This document shows positions 18,970 to 28,524 of a DNA stretch of 64,000 bases, piece after piece. Both the position numbers and the translations under genes were made by a program. The stretch is from contig NZ_BLID01000007.1 of NCBI RefSeq assembly GCF_009811315.1, positions 124,001-188,000 of the forward strand, in the 5' to 3' direction. Within the stretch, counting starts at the first letter, position 1. Every line of letters begins with the position of its first letter. The notes beneath the pieces are model-generated. The model was not told the DNA's origin and did not search any database. It saw only the letters and a program-made list of their open reading frames with translations. The stretch comes from Vibrio atypicus. Its GTDB lineage: Bacteria > Pseudomonadota > Gammaproteobacteria > Enterobacterales > Vibrionaceae.

Positions 18970-20640
18970 GTGTTCGGACGTCGTTTTGAAGATATCAATC
19001 TCAAAGGAGATTTGTTTGGTGGTGTAACGACTGCCATTATCTCGTTACCACTTGCATTGGCCTTTGGTGTTGCTTCGGGTGCTGGCGCGGAGGCTGGCTT
19101 GTGGGGCGCGATTATGGTCGGTTTGTTTGCCTCATTGTTTGGAGGATCTAATACACTGATCTCTGAGCCAACCGGCCCAATGACGGTGATCATGACCGCC
19201 GTTTTGACCAGTATGATGGTCAAGTATCCTGAAACAGGCATGGCGATGACGTTTACTGTCGTGATGATGGCAGGTGCTTTCCAAATACTACTAGGGACAT
19301 TGAAGTTAGGAAAATACGTAACTTTGATGCCATATAGCGTGATCTCCGGCTTTATGTCAGGGATCGGTGTTATATTGATTATTCTGCAACTCTCGCCACT
19401 ACTTGGTCACGCAGCCCCTTCTGGTGGGGTGCTTGGTACGCTATCGGCACTGCCTGACACCATCTCTAATTTGAAATTTAGCGAGCTGTTTCTCGGTTTA
19501 TTGACTCTCGCTATTCTGTTTGGTTTTCCGAAAAAATACCGTAAATATGTACCGGCTCAGTTGGTTGCCTTAGTTGCGGTGACGCTTCTATCAGTTACGT
19601 TTTTCGATATGGACTCGATTCGTCGAATCGGTGAAATTCCAGCAGGTTTACCTTCTCTTGTCGTTCCGCACATTAACCCTGACATGTTTGTTGAGATGGT
19701 GATTGATGCACTCGTCCTCGGCACATTAGGCTGTATTGATACCTTGCTTACTGCTGTTATCGGTGACTCACTGACACGTAAAGAGCATGACTCGGACAAA
19801 GAGCTGCGAGGCCAAGGTTTGGCTAACATGATCTCTGGTTTGTTTGGTGCGCTTCCAGGTGCGGGTGCAACAATGGGGACAGTCACCAATATTCAGGTAG
19901 GCGCTCGTTCTCCGCTGTCAGGCGTTATTCGAGCCTTGATGTTAGCATTAGTCGTACTTGTTGCTGGTGGACTGACTGAACCGATCCCGATGGCAGTATT
20001 GGCAGGCATTGCGGTTTATGTTGGTTTTAATATTCTCGACTGGAGCTTCATTCAACGAGCGCACAAAGTCAGTTTTGCTGGTATGGCGATCATGTACGGC
20101 GTGATGCTATTAACGGTGTTTGTTGACTTAATTGTCGCGGTAGGGCTAGGGGTATTTATTTCTAACGTGATTATCATTGAGCGCTTGAGCCGTGAACAAG
20201 CTCGCCAAGTTAAGGCCATCAGTGACGCCGATGAAGATGATGTGCCGCTTACAGACAGTGAACGTGGCTTGCTCGATATGGCCAATGGCAAGGTGCTGTT
20301 CTTTTACCTTTCTGGCCCGATGATCTTTAGCGTTTCGAAAGCGATCTCTCGTCAACATACCAGTATTTCAGATTATGAGGTGATGATTCTCGATCTGACC
20401 GATGTACCAATGATTGATGTGACGGTCGGATTAGCATTAGAAAACGCGATTAAAGATGCACTGGATGCGAATTGTCAGGTCTATTTGTTGTGCCCGAATG
20501 AGCGCACCAGACAGCAACTTGAGAAGTTCCACGTTATTGACTTAGTGCCTGACGATAACACGTATAAGTTCCGCTATGAGGCATTGAAAGCGGCGATTCG
20601 TCACGTTGAAAGCGATGAGCATCAGTTAGAGTCAGTCTAA
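18970..20640 (+). CDS. SulP-family anion transporter with STAS domain, probable bicarbonate transporter
   Basis: Inner-membrane SulP (SLC26-like) permease. About 12-14 hydrophobic segments lie in residues 20-410, with family signature GLWGAIMVGLFASLFGGS and ISEPTGPMTV, followed by a cytoplasmic STAS domain at about 430-550 (VMILDLTDVPMIDVTVGLALENAI). GTG 18970 is preferred because GGAG lies seven bases upstream; the longer frame from TTG 18931 lacks a ribosome site. Substrate cannot be read from sequence, but the adjacent divergent carbonic anhydrase suggests bicarbonate/CO2 balance (SulP-carbonic anhydrase pairs and fusions are known). Sulfate or dicarboxylate transport remain alternatives. 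Confidence 0.85.
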   Translation: MFGRRFEDINLKGDLFGGVTTAIISLPLALAFGVASGAGAEAGLWGAIMVGLFASLFGGSNTLISEPTGPMTVIMTAVLTSMMVKYPETGMAMTFTVVMMAGAFQILLGTLKLGKYVTLMPYSVISGFMSGIGVILIILQLSPLLGHAAPSGGVLGTLSALPDTISNLKFSELFLGLLTLAILFGFPKKYRKYVPAQLVALVAVTLLSVTFFDMDSIRRIGEIPAGLPSLVVPHINPDMFVEMVIDALVLGTLGCIDTLLTAVIGDSLTRKEHDSDKELRGQGLANMISGLFGALPGAGATMGTVTNIQVGARSPLSGVIRALMLALVVLVAGGLTEPIPMAVLAGIAVYVGFNILDWSFIQRAHKVSFAGMAIMYGVMLLTVFVDLIVAVGLGVFISNVIIIERLSREQARQVKAISDADEDDVPLTDSERGLLDMANGKVLFFYLSGPMIFSVSKAISRQHTSISDYEVMILDLTDVPMIDVTVGLALENAIKDALDANCQVYLLCPNERTRQQLEKFHVIDLVPDDNTYKFRYEALKAAIRHVESDEHQLESV

Positions 20641-20663
20641 CTACTTAAAGAACTTGTAGTGAA

Positions 20664-20700
20664 TAAAGCGCCATAGAGGAAAACTCTACGGCGTTTTTTT
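20664..20700 (+). terminator. Terminator of the SulP gene
   Basis: GCGCCATAGAG / CTCTACGGCG imperfect stem with GAAAA loop, followed by seven T. Confidence 0.88.
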
Positions 20701-20805
20701 ATTGTTAATAGTTATGATATTTCCAAAAGAATCGAAAGGTTTAATTGTAATCATCGTTATTCAACGATAAACTAATTTGAAAATAATAGAATAGATAGCA
20801 ATGTT

Positions 20806-21732
20806 ATGTACGCTCTAGAAATAGAACAGCTGCGCAAAACCTATGCTGGAGGTTTTGAGGCACTGAAAGGTATTAGTCTCAAGGTTGAAAAAGGTGACTT
20901 TTACGCTTTGCTTGGGCCCAATGGCGCAGGTAAATCAACCTCGATTGGCGTTATTTCGTCTTTGGTTAACAAGACTTCAGGCACTGTGAAAGTGTTTGGC
21001 TACGATATCGATACTGACCTCGAACTGGCTAAGCAAAATTTAGGCTTGGTTCCACAAGAATTCAACTTTAATCAATTTGAAACCGTAGAGCAGATCGTGC
21101 TTCAGCAGGCGGGCTATTATGGTGTGCCTAAGTCTGTGGCAAAAGAACGTGCGCAAAAATATCTGACTAAGCTCGATCTTTGGGAAAAGCGCAATGAGCG
21201 TTCACGCAACTTATCTGGTGGTATGAAGCGTCGCTTGATGATCGCGAGAGCGTTAATGCACGAGCCACAATTGTTGATTTTGGACGAGCCTACAGCTGGT
21301 GTTGATATAGAGCTTCGCCGCTCTATGTGGGGATTCTTAAAAGAGATCAATAGTGAGTTAGGTATTACGATCATCCTGACGACACATTACTTAGAAGAAG
21401 CGGAAATGCTCTGTCGTAATATTGGCATCATCAATAAAGGTGAGTTGATTGAGAACACCACCATGAAAGCGCTACTCGGTAAGTTGCATGTGGAGACCTT
21501 TATTCTCGATCTGGAGGAAGGTTGCCCTGAACCTGAGTTGTCAGGTGTGAACTCGCAGGTCTACGTGAATGGTTCATTGGAGATTGAAATCGACAAAAGC
21601 CAAGGGCTCAATGCCATCTTCACTCAATTGACGGAACAAGGCATTAAAGTGCTTTCTATGCGTAATAAAGCCAATCGTCTTGAAGAGTTGTTTATCCACA
21701 TTGTACGCGAACAGAGTGCGGAGGCGTTGTAA
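20806..21732 (+). CDS. yadG: YadG-type ABC transporter ATP-binding protein
   Basis: ATPase of an ABC-2-type exporter of unknown substrate. The 308-residue protein has Walker A GPNGAGKST, the Q-loop region LVPQEFNFNQ, signature LSGGMKRRLMIARAL, Walker B LLILDEPTAGVD and the switch His in LTTHYLEEAE. Stop and the yadH start overlap by one base (TAATG). Same neighbourhood (can, yadG, yadH, pan genes) as in E. coli. Confidence 0.92.
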   Translation: MYALEIEQLRKTYAGGFEALKGISLKVEKGDFYALLGPNGAGKSTSIGVISSLVNKTSGTVKVFGYDIDTDLELAKQNLGLVPQEFNFNQFETVEQIVLQQAGYYGVPKSVAKERAQKYLTKLDLWEKRNERSRNLSGGMKRRLMIARALMHEPQLLILDEPTAGVDIELRRSMWGFLKEINSELGITIILTTHYLEEAEMLCRNIGIINKGELIENTTMKALLGKLHVETFILDLEEGCPEPELSGVNSQVYVNGSLEIEIDKSQGLNAIFTQLTEQGIKVLSMRNKANRLEELFIHIVREQSAEAL

Positions 21733-22502
21733 TGTATCAGTTGTATTGGGTTGCTTTTCGCAGCTTGTTAGGCAAAGAGGTCAACCGTTTTGCCCGTATT
21801 TGGGTACAGACCTTAGTGCCGCCTGCGATCACTATGACGCTTTATTTTATTATTTTTGGCAACCTTATCGGATCGCGTATTGGCGAGATGAATGGTTTTA
21901 GCTATATGGAATATATCGTCCCTGGTTTGATAATGATGTCGGTGATCACCAACTCGTACTCAAATGTTGCTTCATCTTTCTTTAGTGCTAAGTTGCAGAA
22001 AAATATAGAAGAGCTACTTGTTGCACCTGTACCAAATTACGTGATCATTGCTGGTTATGTGATGGGTGGTGTGACGCGAGGCTTATTAGTTGGTGCAATC
22101 GTAACTTTCGTTTCGCTATTTTTTGTTGATCTGCAAGTAGAGCATTGGGGCATCATTGTTGCCACGGTATTTATGACCTCGGTGGTGTTTGCCTTGGGCG
22201 GTTTGATCAATGCCGTGTACGCAAAAACCTTTGATGACATCTCGATTATTCCGACATTTGTTTTAACGCCGCTGACATACCTTGGTGGTGTTTTTTACTC
22301 AATCAGCTTATTGCCTGAGTTTTGGCAAGGGGTGTCTAAGATTAACCCAATCGTCTATATGGTGAATGCATTCAGATACGGGTTCTTAGGTGTTTCTGAT
22401 GTAGGTATTGTGACATCGTTCAGCGTTCTCGGTGTATTTATTGTTGCGCTTTACGCGGTAGCACACTATTTAGTGACACGCGGAATTGGCTTACGTAGTT
22501 AG
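21732..22502 (+). CDS. yadH: YadH-type ABC-2 permease
   Basis: Membrane subunit partnering YadG; 256 residues with six hydrophobic segments and the ABC-2 signature region around NPIVYMVNAFRYGFLG. It shares one base with the yadG stop, so translation is coupled. Export substrate unknown. Confidence 0.92.
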   Translation: MYQLYWVAFRSLLGKEVNRFARIWVQTLVPPAITMTLYFIIFGNLIGSRIGEMNGFSYMEYIVPGLIMMSVITNSYSNVASSFFSAKLQKNIEELLVAPVPNYVIIAGYVMGGVTRGLLVGAIVTFVSLFFVDLQVEHWGIIVATVFMTSVVFALGGLINAVYAKTFDDISIIPTFVLTPLTYLGGVFYSISLLPEFWQGVSKINPIVYMVNAFRYGFLGVSDVGIVTSFSVLGVFIVALYAVAHYLVTRGIGLRS

Positions 22503-22506
22503 AAAC

Positions 22507-22542
22507 AAAAAAGGGTTGATGCTTTCACATCAACCCTTTTTA
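22507..22542. terminator. Bidirectional terminator between yadH and panC
   Basis: AAAAAGGGTTGATG / CATCAACCCTTTTT, perfect 14-bp stem with 6-base loop; serves the convergent yadH and panC. Confidence 0.92.
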
Positions 22543-22557
22543 TCTTGTCACTGAGCT

Positions 22558-23460
22558 CTATTCAGCGCTTTCTGGTGGTGTCTCAGAAGCTTCTTCTTCT
22601 TTCGACTCTACCACCATCTCAACAACTTGGTTATCGATTAAACGGGCTTTTCCTAAGAACGCAGCCATTAGAATCACCGCTTGAGTAGTATCTTCTGTCA
22701 CAGTTTGTAGTGTACGTGCATCGCGTATAAAGATTTCGTCTGGCTGTAGACCAGCAGCGCGAAGTTGATCGCTTGCATCTTCAATCACAGAATCGTAATC
22801 ATCACGACCGCCACGTATTGCGCTACTGATCCAGCGCATCGTGCGTGCAAGCACTGGTGCACGTTGACGTTCATCTAGAGTAAGTAGGCCATTGCGTGAG
22901 CTCATGGCTAAGCCATCCATTTCACGTACGGTCGGTACACCAATGATTTCGATATCTAAAGCCAAGTCTTCGGTCATCTTGCGAATCACAGCCAATTGCT
23001 GGAAATCTTTCTCACCAAAGCAAGCGACATCCGGCTGAACAATGTTGAACAGCTTGGTCACGATAGTGGAGACACCGCGGAAGTGACCCGGACGAGATGC
23101 GCCTTCAAGAATCGTTGAAAGTCCAGGTACGTCGACAGAAGTTTGTGTATCCAATCCTTCAGGGTAGATAATCTCTGGCGTTGGCGTAAATACTAATTCT
23201 ACCGATTCACCGCCCAGTTTAGCTAAGTCGTCTTCAAGAGTGCGTGGGTAGTTGTTCAAATCGTCTGCACGCTCAAACTGCATTGGATTGACGAAAATAC
23301 TTACTACCACAACATCAGCATGTTCGCGGGCTTTTTTGACCAAAGTTAGGTGACCTTCGTGAAGGTTACCCATGGTTGGTACAAAAGCGATCTTTCGACC
23401 ATCACGCTTAAACTGTTTAATTTGCTCACGAAGAGCAGCAATTTCAGCAAAAGTCTGCAT
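22558..23460 (-). CDS. panC: Pantothenate synthetase
   Basis: ATP-dependent ligation of pantoate and beta-alanine to pantothenate. Visible motifs: [11 protein letters not shown] (nucleotide binding), [18 protein letters not shown] and MSSRNGLL. The 300-residue product carries an extra acidic tail ([15 protein letters not shown]) of about 17 residues compared with E. coli PanC. Eleven bases after panB. No panD lies in the cluster, so beta-alanine must come from elsewhere. Confidence 0.97.
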   Translation of the reverse strand: MQTFAEIAALREQIKQFKRDGRKIAFVPTMGNLHEGHLTLVKKAREHADVVVVSIFVNPMQFERADDLNNYPRTLEDDLAKLGGESVELVFTPTPEIIYPEGLDTQTSVDVPGLSTILEGASRPGHFRGVSTIVTKLFNIVQPDVACFGEKDFQQLAVIRKMTEDLALDIEIIGVPTVREMDGLAMSSRNGLLTLDERQRAPVLARTMRWISSAIRGGRDDYDSVIEDASDQLRAAGLQPDEIFIRDARTLQTVTEDTTQAVILMAAFLGKARLIDNQVVEMVVESKEEEASETPPESAE

Positions 23461-23471
23461 GATATTTATCC

Positions 23472-24266
23472 TTAGGCAATGGTATGAGCTTCGTCAGGGA
23501 AGGCTCCGCTTTCTACATCTTGTTTGTATTTTGCGACTGCTGCTCGCATCTCGCCAGTTTCAGCAAGGAAGTTCTTTGAGAATTTCGGCATATAGTTCGC
23601 AGCAATACCAAACATATCGTGCATCACTAGGATTTGACCATCAGTGACGTTACCTGCACCGATACCAATGACTGGAACTTCACACACCTCGGTAATACGC
23701 GCTGCCAATTCTTGAGGTACACACTCAAGTAGGATGATTTGTGCGCCAGCTTCTTGTAGAGCCAGTGCATCACGTACCATACGATCTGCTTTTTCTTGTT
23801 CACGTCCTTGAACTTTGAAACCGCCAAAAATGTTGACTGACTGAGGTGTTAAACCTAAGTGAGCACAAACTGGAACCGCACGTTCAGTCAGTATTTTTAC
23901 AGTGTCGACTAACCAATCGCCACCTTCAATTTTTACCATGTTTGCACCAGCACGTATTAGCTGACCAGCACTCTCACACGCTTGCTCTGGAGTCGCATAG
24001 CTCATGAATGGCATATCAGCCATTAGAAGGCAGTTTGGGCTGCCAGCACGAACACAGCGTGTATGGTAAGCGATCTCTTCAACCGTTACCGGTAGGGTAG
24101 ATGTCTCACCTTGAAGTACCATGCCGAGAGAATCCCCAACAAGGAGTACTGGCATTTCTTGGCTTTCAAACAGCTGGGCAAAGCTTGCGTCATAAGCTGT
24201 TGAAGTTGCAAATTTACGACCTTCTTGCTTCCATTTCATTAGATCGCTAATGGTAATTTTTTTCAT
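23472..24266 (-). CDS. panB: 3-methyl-2-oxobutanoate hydroxymethyltransferase
   Basis: First committed step to pantoate: adds hydroxymethyl from methylene-THF to 2-oxoisovalerate. The 264-residue barrel enzyme shows [39 protein letters not shown] and VIGIGAG, the standard active-site loops. AGGAAC lies just before the ATG. Between folK and panC in one minus-strand operon. Confidence 0.97.
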   Translation of the reverse strand: MKKITISDLMKWKQEGRKFATSTAYDASFAQLFESQEMPVLLVGDSLGMVLQGETSTLPVTVEEIAYHTRCVRAGSPNCLLMADMPFMSYATPEQACESAGQLIRAGANMVKIEGGDWLVDTVKILTERAVPVCAHLGLTPQSVNIFGGFKVQGREQEKADRMVRDALALQEAGAQIILLECVPQELAARITEVCEVPVIGIGAGNVTDGQILVMHDMFGIAANYMPKFSKNFLAETGEMRAAVAKYKQDVESGAFPDEAHTIA

Positions 24267-24288
24267 GATTGTTCCTTACAGGAGTTGG

Positions 24289-24774
24289 CTATGATTGCCA
24301 AATACGCAGACCGTTTTGCTCAACAACTTTTAATAAGTTTTCCAGTCTGGTCCCACATGGGAGGGTTAAATTTGGTGCGATTTCTGAAAGCGGATAGAGC
24401 ACAAATTCACGCTCTTTCATTCCATAATGTGGAACGACTAAACGTTCAGAATCAATCACCTCATTGCCATAAAGAATGATATCGAGATCTAGAGTTCTTG
24501 GTCCCCAGCGCTCTTCTTTACGGACACGCCCTTGTTCTAACTCAATGGTTTGTGTGCAATTGAGTAGCTCAAGTGGCGTTAATTCTGTTTTTATTTCAAC
24601 CACAGCATTGATGTAGTCGGGCTGATCTTGCGGCCCCATAGGTGTACTACTATACAAGCTCGACGCGGTTACAAACTCTGATTTAGGCAGGGTTTTTAGT
24701 GCATCGATGGCGGCATTTGCTTGAGTAACTGGATCAGACAAGTTACTGCCTACTGCGATAAAGACCGAGATCAT
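24289..24774 (-). CDS. folK: HPPK, 6-hydroxymethyl-7,8-dihydropterin pyrophosphokinase
   Basis: Folate pathway kinase transferring pyrophosphate from ATP to the pterin. The 161-residue protein has VAVGSNLSDP-like start (here FIAVGSNLSDP), SSLYSSTPMGPQDQPDYINAV and the signature RWGPRTLDLDIILYG. Its ATG overlaps the pcnB stop (ATGA), implying translational coupling. Confidence 0.96.
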   Translation of the reverse strand: MISVFIAVGSNLSDPVTQANAAIDALKTLPKSEFVTASSLYSSTPMGPQDQPDYINAVVEIKTELTPLELLNCTQTIELEQGRVRKEERWGPRTLDLDIILYGNEVIDSERLVVPHYGMKEREFVLYPLSEIAPNLTLPCGTRLENLLKVVEQNGLRIWQS

Positions 24775-26138
24775 GACGAGGCCTTAGGCTTCTTCTTGCG
24801 ATACGTTTTACGACGGCGCTGTCTTGGTTGATCTTCACCGCTACCATCTAAATCTGCCACCATAGCTTGGCGCATATTACGGCCAGCATTTTGGAATGTT
24901 TCCCACCATTTAGCGAGCAGCTGTGTTTCGCCTTCTTCGATTTCACCGCGCATTTCAAGGAAATCATACCCTGCTCGGAACTTGTTTAGCTCCATTAGGC
25001 GGAATGCACGTTTACCGTTACGTCGTGGCATACGCAATTGTAGCTGCCAAATCTCGCGGATAGTTGCAGTGTGGCGACGAGGAATGGCAATAGAGCGCAC
25101 TTGGTCATCTAGGATGGTGTTACTTGCTTCCATGATGGCATCGTAAAAGGATAGCTTGCGTTTGCTCATCATCTGCTCAGCTTTCGCTTGTAGCGGATAC
25201 CAAAGCATCGCGGCAAACATAAACGCTGGGTTAATGCGTTTTCCTTCTTCAATTCGCTGGTCAGTCGAATCAAGGACTAGATCTAGCATCTGCTCTGTTG
25301 GTGAAGAGTAATCTTCAGTGAAGAATTCAGCAATGGTTGGGAAAAGCTGTTGGAATAGGTTGTATTCACGCATCAGGTGGTAGGTTTCAAGACCATGACC
25401 TGACTGAAGCATTTTGAGTGACTCTTCGTATAGACGAGCCGCTGGAATTTCTTGCAGTAGTGGCGCCATCTCTTCGATAGGGGCTGCTGTCTCTTCTTCG
25501 ATGTCAAAATCCAGTTTCACTGCAAAACGAATCGCGCGCAGCATACGTACTGGATCTTCACGATAACGTGTTTCTGGATCTCCGATAAGACGGATCAGCT
25601 TATCTTCCATATCTTCAATACCACCAGCATAATCGTGGATTGAATAGTCAGAAATGCTGTAATACATCGAGTTCACTGTGAAGTCACGGCGCTCAGCGTC
25701 TTCGTCGATGGTACCGTAGACATTGTCTCGCAGTAGCATGCCTTCTTTGGACTGCTGTGCAACATTCTTACTCGGCTCTTGGTGATGGCCTCGGAATGTG
25801 GCAACTTCAATAATATCGCGGCCGAACATAATGTGAGCTAAGCGGAAACGGCGACCAATTAGGCGGCAGTTTTTAAATAGCTGACGGATTTGCTCTGGCG
25901 TTGCGTTAGTCGCAATATCAAAATCTTTTGGTTGTTGACCAAGCAGTAGGTCGCGAACTCCGCCACCTACTAGGTATGCATCAAAGCCCGCGCCATGAAG
26001 TCTGTATAGCACCTTCAATGCATTATCGCTGATCTTCTTACGAGAGACGTTGTGCTCTTGGCGAGTAATGATATTCAGAGAGAGCTCTGGGTATATGTTT
26101 TTTTCGCTTGGTGTATAGTCGTTTTTATTCATGTGCAT
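24771..26138 (-). CDS. pcnB: Poly(A) polymerase I
   Basis: Adds 3' poly(A) tails to RNA, promoting decay. Nucleotidyltransferase core LVGGGVRDLLLGQQPKDFDIATNATP, then RNA-binding region with GRRFRLAHIMFG, and a very basic C-terminus (RQRRRKTYRKKKPK) typical of PcnB and absent from CCA-adding enzymes. Product 455 residues from ATG 26138; ATG 26132 is equally possible, and neither has a clear Shine-Dalgarno, which suggests low translation as in E. coli pcnB (known for weak initiation). Confidence 0.95.
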   Translation of the reverse strand: MHMNKNDYTPSEKNIYPELSLNIITRQEHNVSRKKISDNALKVLYRLHGAGFDAYLVGGGVRDLLLGQQPKDFDIATNATPEQIRQLFKNCRLIGRRFRLAHIMFGRDIIEVATFRGHHQEPSKNVAQQSKEGMLLRDNVYGTIDEDAERRDFTVNSMYYSISDYSIHDYAGGIEDMEDKLIRLIGDPETRYREDPVRMLRAIRFAVKLDFDIEEETAAPIEEMAPLLQEIPAARLYEESLKMLQSGHGLETYHLMREYNLFQQLFPTIAEFFTEDYSSPTEQMLDLVLDSTDQRIEEGKRINPAFMFAAMLWYPLQAKAEQMMSKRKLSFYDAIMEASNTILDDQVRSIAIPRRHTATIREIWQLQLRMPRRNGKRAFRLMELNKFRAGYDFLEMRGEIEEGETQLLAKWWETFQNAGRNMRQAMVADLDGSGEDQPRQRRRKTYRKKKPKASS

Positions 26139-26218
26139 CTGGCAATAATATGGTGATAACCAACCTTGCTACAGGCCTGATTTGTGCCTAATAAGGCAAA
26201 TTTGCGGCTAATAATAGC

Positions 26219-27109
26219 TTACAGCGAGCGGTTTGAGAATCTTGGTGTGATCTCGATCGAGCCAGGCAGTTGTTCTAAACGCCATTGGCTCACGCCCCAA
26301 GCTATGATTTCAGCCAAATTAGCTTGCTCTATATCTCTTGAAATTTCAAAGCCTAAAAAGCGCATTGCATCTAAAAGTGCAGGCTTTGGATTACTGTTGT
26401 CGATGGCAGGAGCATGATTTTGTTTGGACAACTTTTGTCCGTTACTCCCCAGTGCCAACGGTAAATGTAGATAGCTAACTGCTGTCGCTCCTAACATTTG
26501 GTAAAGACTGATTTGACGACCAGTAGGTTCGATTAAATCAGCACCACGCACGACCTCTGTAATACCTTGATCGATGTCGTCTAATACTACGGCAAGGTTG
26601 TAGGCAAATAAGCCATCTCGGCGTTTTATAATAAAATCTTCATCTGCCAACGCGTGGGGGATACTCAAAGGGCCGTGTTTTTGGTCATTAAACTGGTAGA
26701 CCGGATGAGTCATTTTCAGTCGAATTGCACACTCAAGGTGATTGGTGAGTGCTAAGTCACGACAAGTTCCAAGATAAAATCCACCGGACTCTTTAATTTG
26801 TTTACGCGTGCATTGGCAATAATAGGCTTGGCCTGAAGATAGCCAGTCGTCGATTTGCTGTTGATATAGAGAATGACGTTGGCTTTGGTATACCACTTCG
26901 CCATCCCAATGCAGTTGATAGGCTTCTAATGTGTTTAGAATCAACTGGGATGCGCCAGGCATCTCCCTTGGTGGATCAAGGTCTTCAATCCTAACCAGCC
27001 ACTGTCCATTATTCGCTTTTGCTTGGAAATAACTCCCAAGAGCGGCAACTAATGAACCAAAATGCAATGGACCAGAAGGGGATGGGGCAAAACGACCGAT
27101 GTAACTCAT
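26219..27109 (-). CDS. gluQRS: Glutamyl-Q tRNA(Asp) synthetase
   Basis: Glutamylates queuosine at the wobble base of tRNA(Asp). A GluRS-like catalytic domain without an anticodon-binding domain: [16 protein letters not shown] (HIGH-like), Cys cluster CQCTRK...GTCRD with a nearby Tyr (zinc site) and QKLSKQN (KMSKS-like). Length 296 fits. Lies between dksA and pcnB, the conserved location. Confidence 0.95.
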   Translation of the reverse strand: MSYIGRFAPSPSGPLHFGSLVAALGSYFQAKANNGQWLVRIEDLDPPREMPGASQLILNTLEAYQLHWDGEVVYQSQRHSLYQQQIDDWLSSGQAYYCQCTRKQIKESGGFYLGTCRDLALTNHLECAIRLKMTHPVYQFNDQKHGPLSIPHALADEDFIIKRRDGLFAYNLAVVLDDIDQGITEVVRGADLIEPTGRQISLYQMLGATAVSYLHLPLALGSNGQKLSKQNHAPAIDNSNPKPALLDAMRFLGFEISRDIEQANLAEIIAWGVSQWRLEQLPGSIEITPRFSNRSL

Positions 27110-27125
27110 AGCTATTTTCTAAATC

Positions 27126-27150
27126 AAAAAGGGAGCCAAAGCTCCCTTTA
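27126..27150 (-). terminator. Terminator after dksA
   Basis: AAAGGGAGC / GCTCCCTTT hairpin with CAAA loop; on the minus strand it is followed by TTTTTGATTT, 22 bases past the dksA stop. Separates dksA from gluQRS, at least partly. Confidence 0.85.
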
Positions 27151-27171
27151 ATATTATTTTAAATCAGGTAA

Positions 27172-27618
27172 TTAACCTTGCATTTGCTTCTCTTTGATCT
27201 CTGCAAGTGTTTTACAGTCGATACAAAGGTCTGCAGTTGGACGAGCTTCCAAACGACGGATGCCAATCTCAACGCCACAAGAGTCACAGAAACCGAAATC
27301 ATCATCTTCGATTTTTGTTAGTGTCTTTTCGATCTTTTTGATCAGACGACGCTCGCGGTCACGGTTACGAAGTTCAAGACTGAACTCTTCTTCTTGAGAA
27401 GCTCGGTCAACTGGATCTGGAAAGTTTGCCGCTTCATCCTGCATATGGTGAACAGTACGATCAACTTCTTCTCTGAGCTGGTTACGCCAAGCTGTCAAAA
27501 TTTTTGAAAAATGAGCCATTTGCTCTGGTGACATGTATTCTTCACCAGCTTTCTCTTGGTATGGCTCAACCCCTGCAATGGCTAGGATGCCTAGCGCTTT
27601 TTTCTTTGATTCTGGCAT
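27172..27618 (-). CDS. dksA: DksA, RNA polymerase-binding stringent response factor
   Basis: Binds the RNA polymerase secondary channel and works with ppGpp. Coiled-coil with acidic tip DPVDRAS (the two Asp residues of the tip), C-terminal four-Cys zinc finger CDSCG...CIDC, length 148. AGGAG precedes the ATG. Shown in vibrios to influence quorum sensing and virulence; here that is only family knowledge. Confidence 0.98.
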   Translation of the reverse strand: MPESKKKALGILAIAGVEPYQEKAGEEYMSPEQMAHFSKILTAWRNQLREEVDRTVHHMQDEAANFPDPVDRASQEEEFSLELRNRDRERRLIKKIEKTLTKIEDDDFGFCDSCGVEIGIRRLEARPTADLCIDCKTLAEIKEKQMQG

Positions 27619-27756
27619 GCAGCATCTCCTACTAACACCTAGTCAACTGCGCTCGCAGTTAATTTTAAGGCGGGTATCTATAGCAAAAAGAACTAATTGA
27701 GGCAAACTCTGAATCGTAAACTTGCTGTCATTGTGAAGGGGACACCATTTTTACTG

Positions 27757-28470
27757 TCAATTGATAAATTCAATCGCCTTGACCAGTTTTATCTCAGAGT
27801 GAGAAAGCTCGGCTTTGTAGCACATAACTTCCACTCCTTGTTCTCGCGCAGTTTTTAGTAATTGTGAATATTTGGCGTCTATATGGTGGGCGACGGAGAC
27901 TTTTTCAATGCCTGAATGTAAAACAGTGAATAAAAGTACAGATCTACTTCCATTTTGTGCCATTTCTGAGAGTTCTCTCAGGTGTTTTTGGCCACGTGTT
28001 GTTACAGCATCTGGGAAATACCCTTGTCCCTCTTTCTCCTCATCCAATAAGGTGACGCTCTTAACCTCTATATAGCATTTTGGTTTGCTCTTTGAGTTGA
28101 GCAAGATATCAATCCGACTATTTTCATTACCATACTTTACTTCAGTTTGAAGTTGGTCATAGCCTTGTAATTCTTTGATAACGCCGGACTCTATCGCCTC
28201 GACCGCTAATTGGTTTGCTCTAGCGGTATTCACACAGATGCTATGACCTTTCGATGTAACGCTGAGTTCCCAACTATTTGGATATTTGCGCTTTGGGTTG
28301 TCAGAAGTGGAGTACCACACCTGATTTCCTGCTTCGGCGCAGCCTGTCATGGCGCCTGTGTTAGCACAGTGAATGGTGCGCTCAGTGCCATCAGGTAAAG
28401 TGATGTCTGCCAAGAAGCGTTTATAGCGCTTAATTAGCGTCGCAGGCTCAAGTATAGGTTCAAACTTCAT
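27757..28470 (-). CDS. sfsA: SfsA family DNA-binding protein / sugar fermentation stimulation protein
   Basis: 237 residues, with the SfsA signature segments [40 protein letters not shown] and [13 protein letters not shown]; the last two resemble a nuclease-like E-x-K fold. E. coli SfsA affects maltose gene expression and binds DNA; the real function is unsettled. Divergent from hrpB across 54 bases. No clear Shine-Dalgarno. Confidence 0.93.
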   Translation of the reverse strand: MKFEPILEPATLIKRYKRFLADITLPDGTERTIHCANTGAMTGCAEAGNQVWYSTSDNPKRKYPNSWELSVTSKGHSICVNTARANQLAVEAIESGVIKELQGYDQLQTEVKYGNENSRIDILLNSKSKPKCYIEVKSVTLLDEEKEGQGYFPDAVTTRGQKHLRELSEMAQNGSRSVLLFTVLHSGIEKVSVAHHIDAKYSQLLKTAREQGVEVMCYKAELSHSEIKLVKAIEFIN

Positions 28471-28524
28471 TTACAACTGGATTTATGTACAATATTTGCA
28501 TTATTACACCATAAGGTCCTTCCA

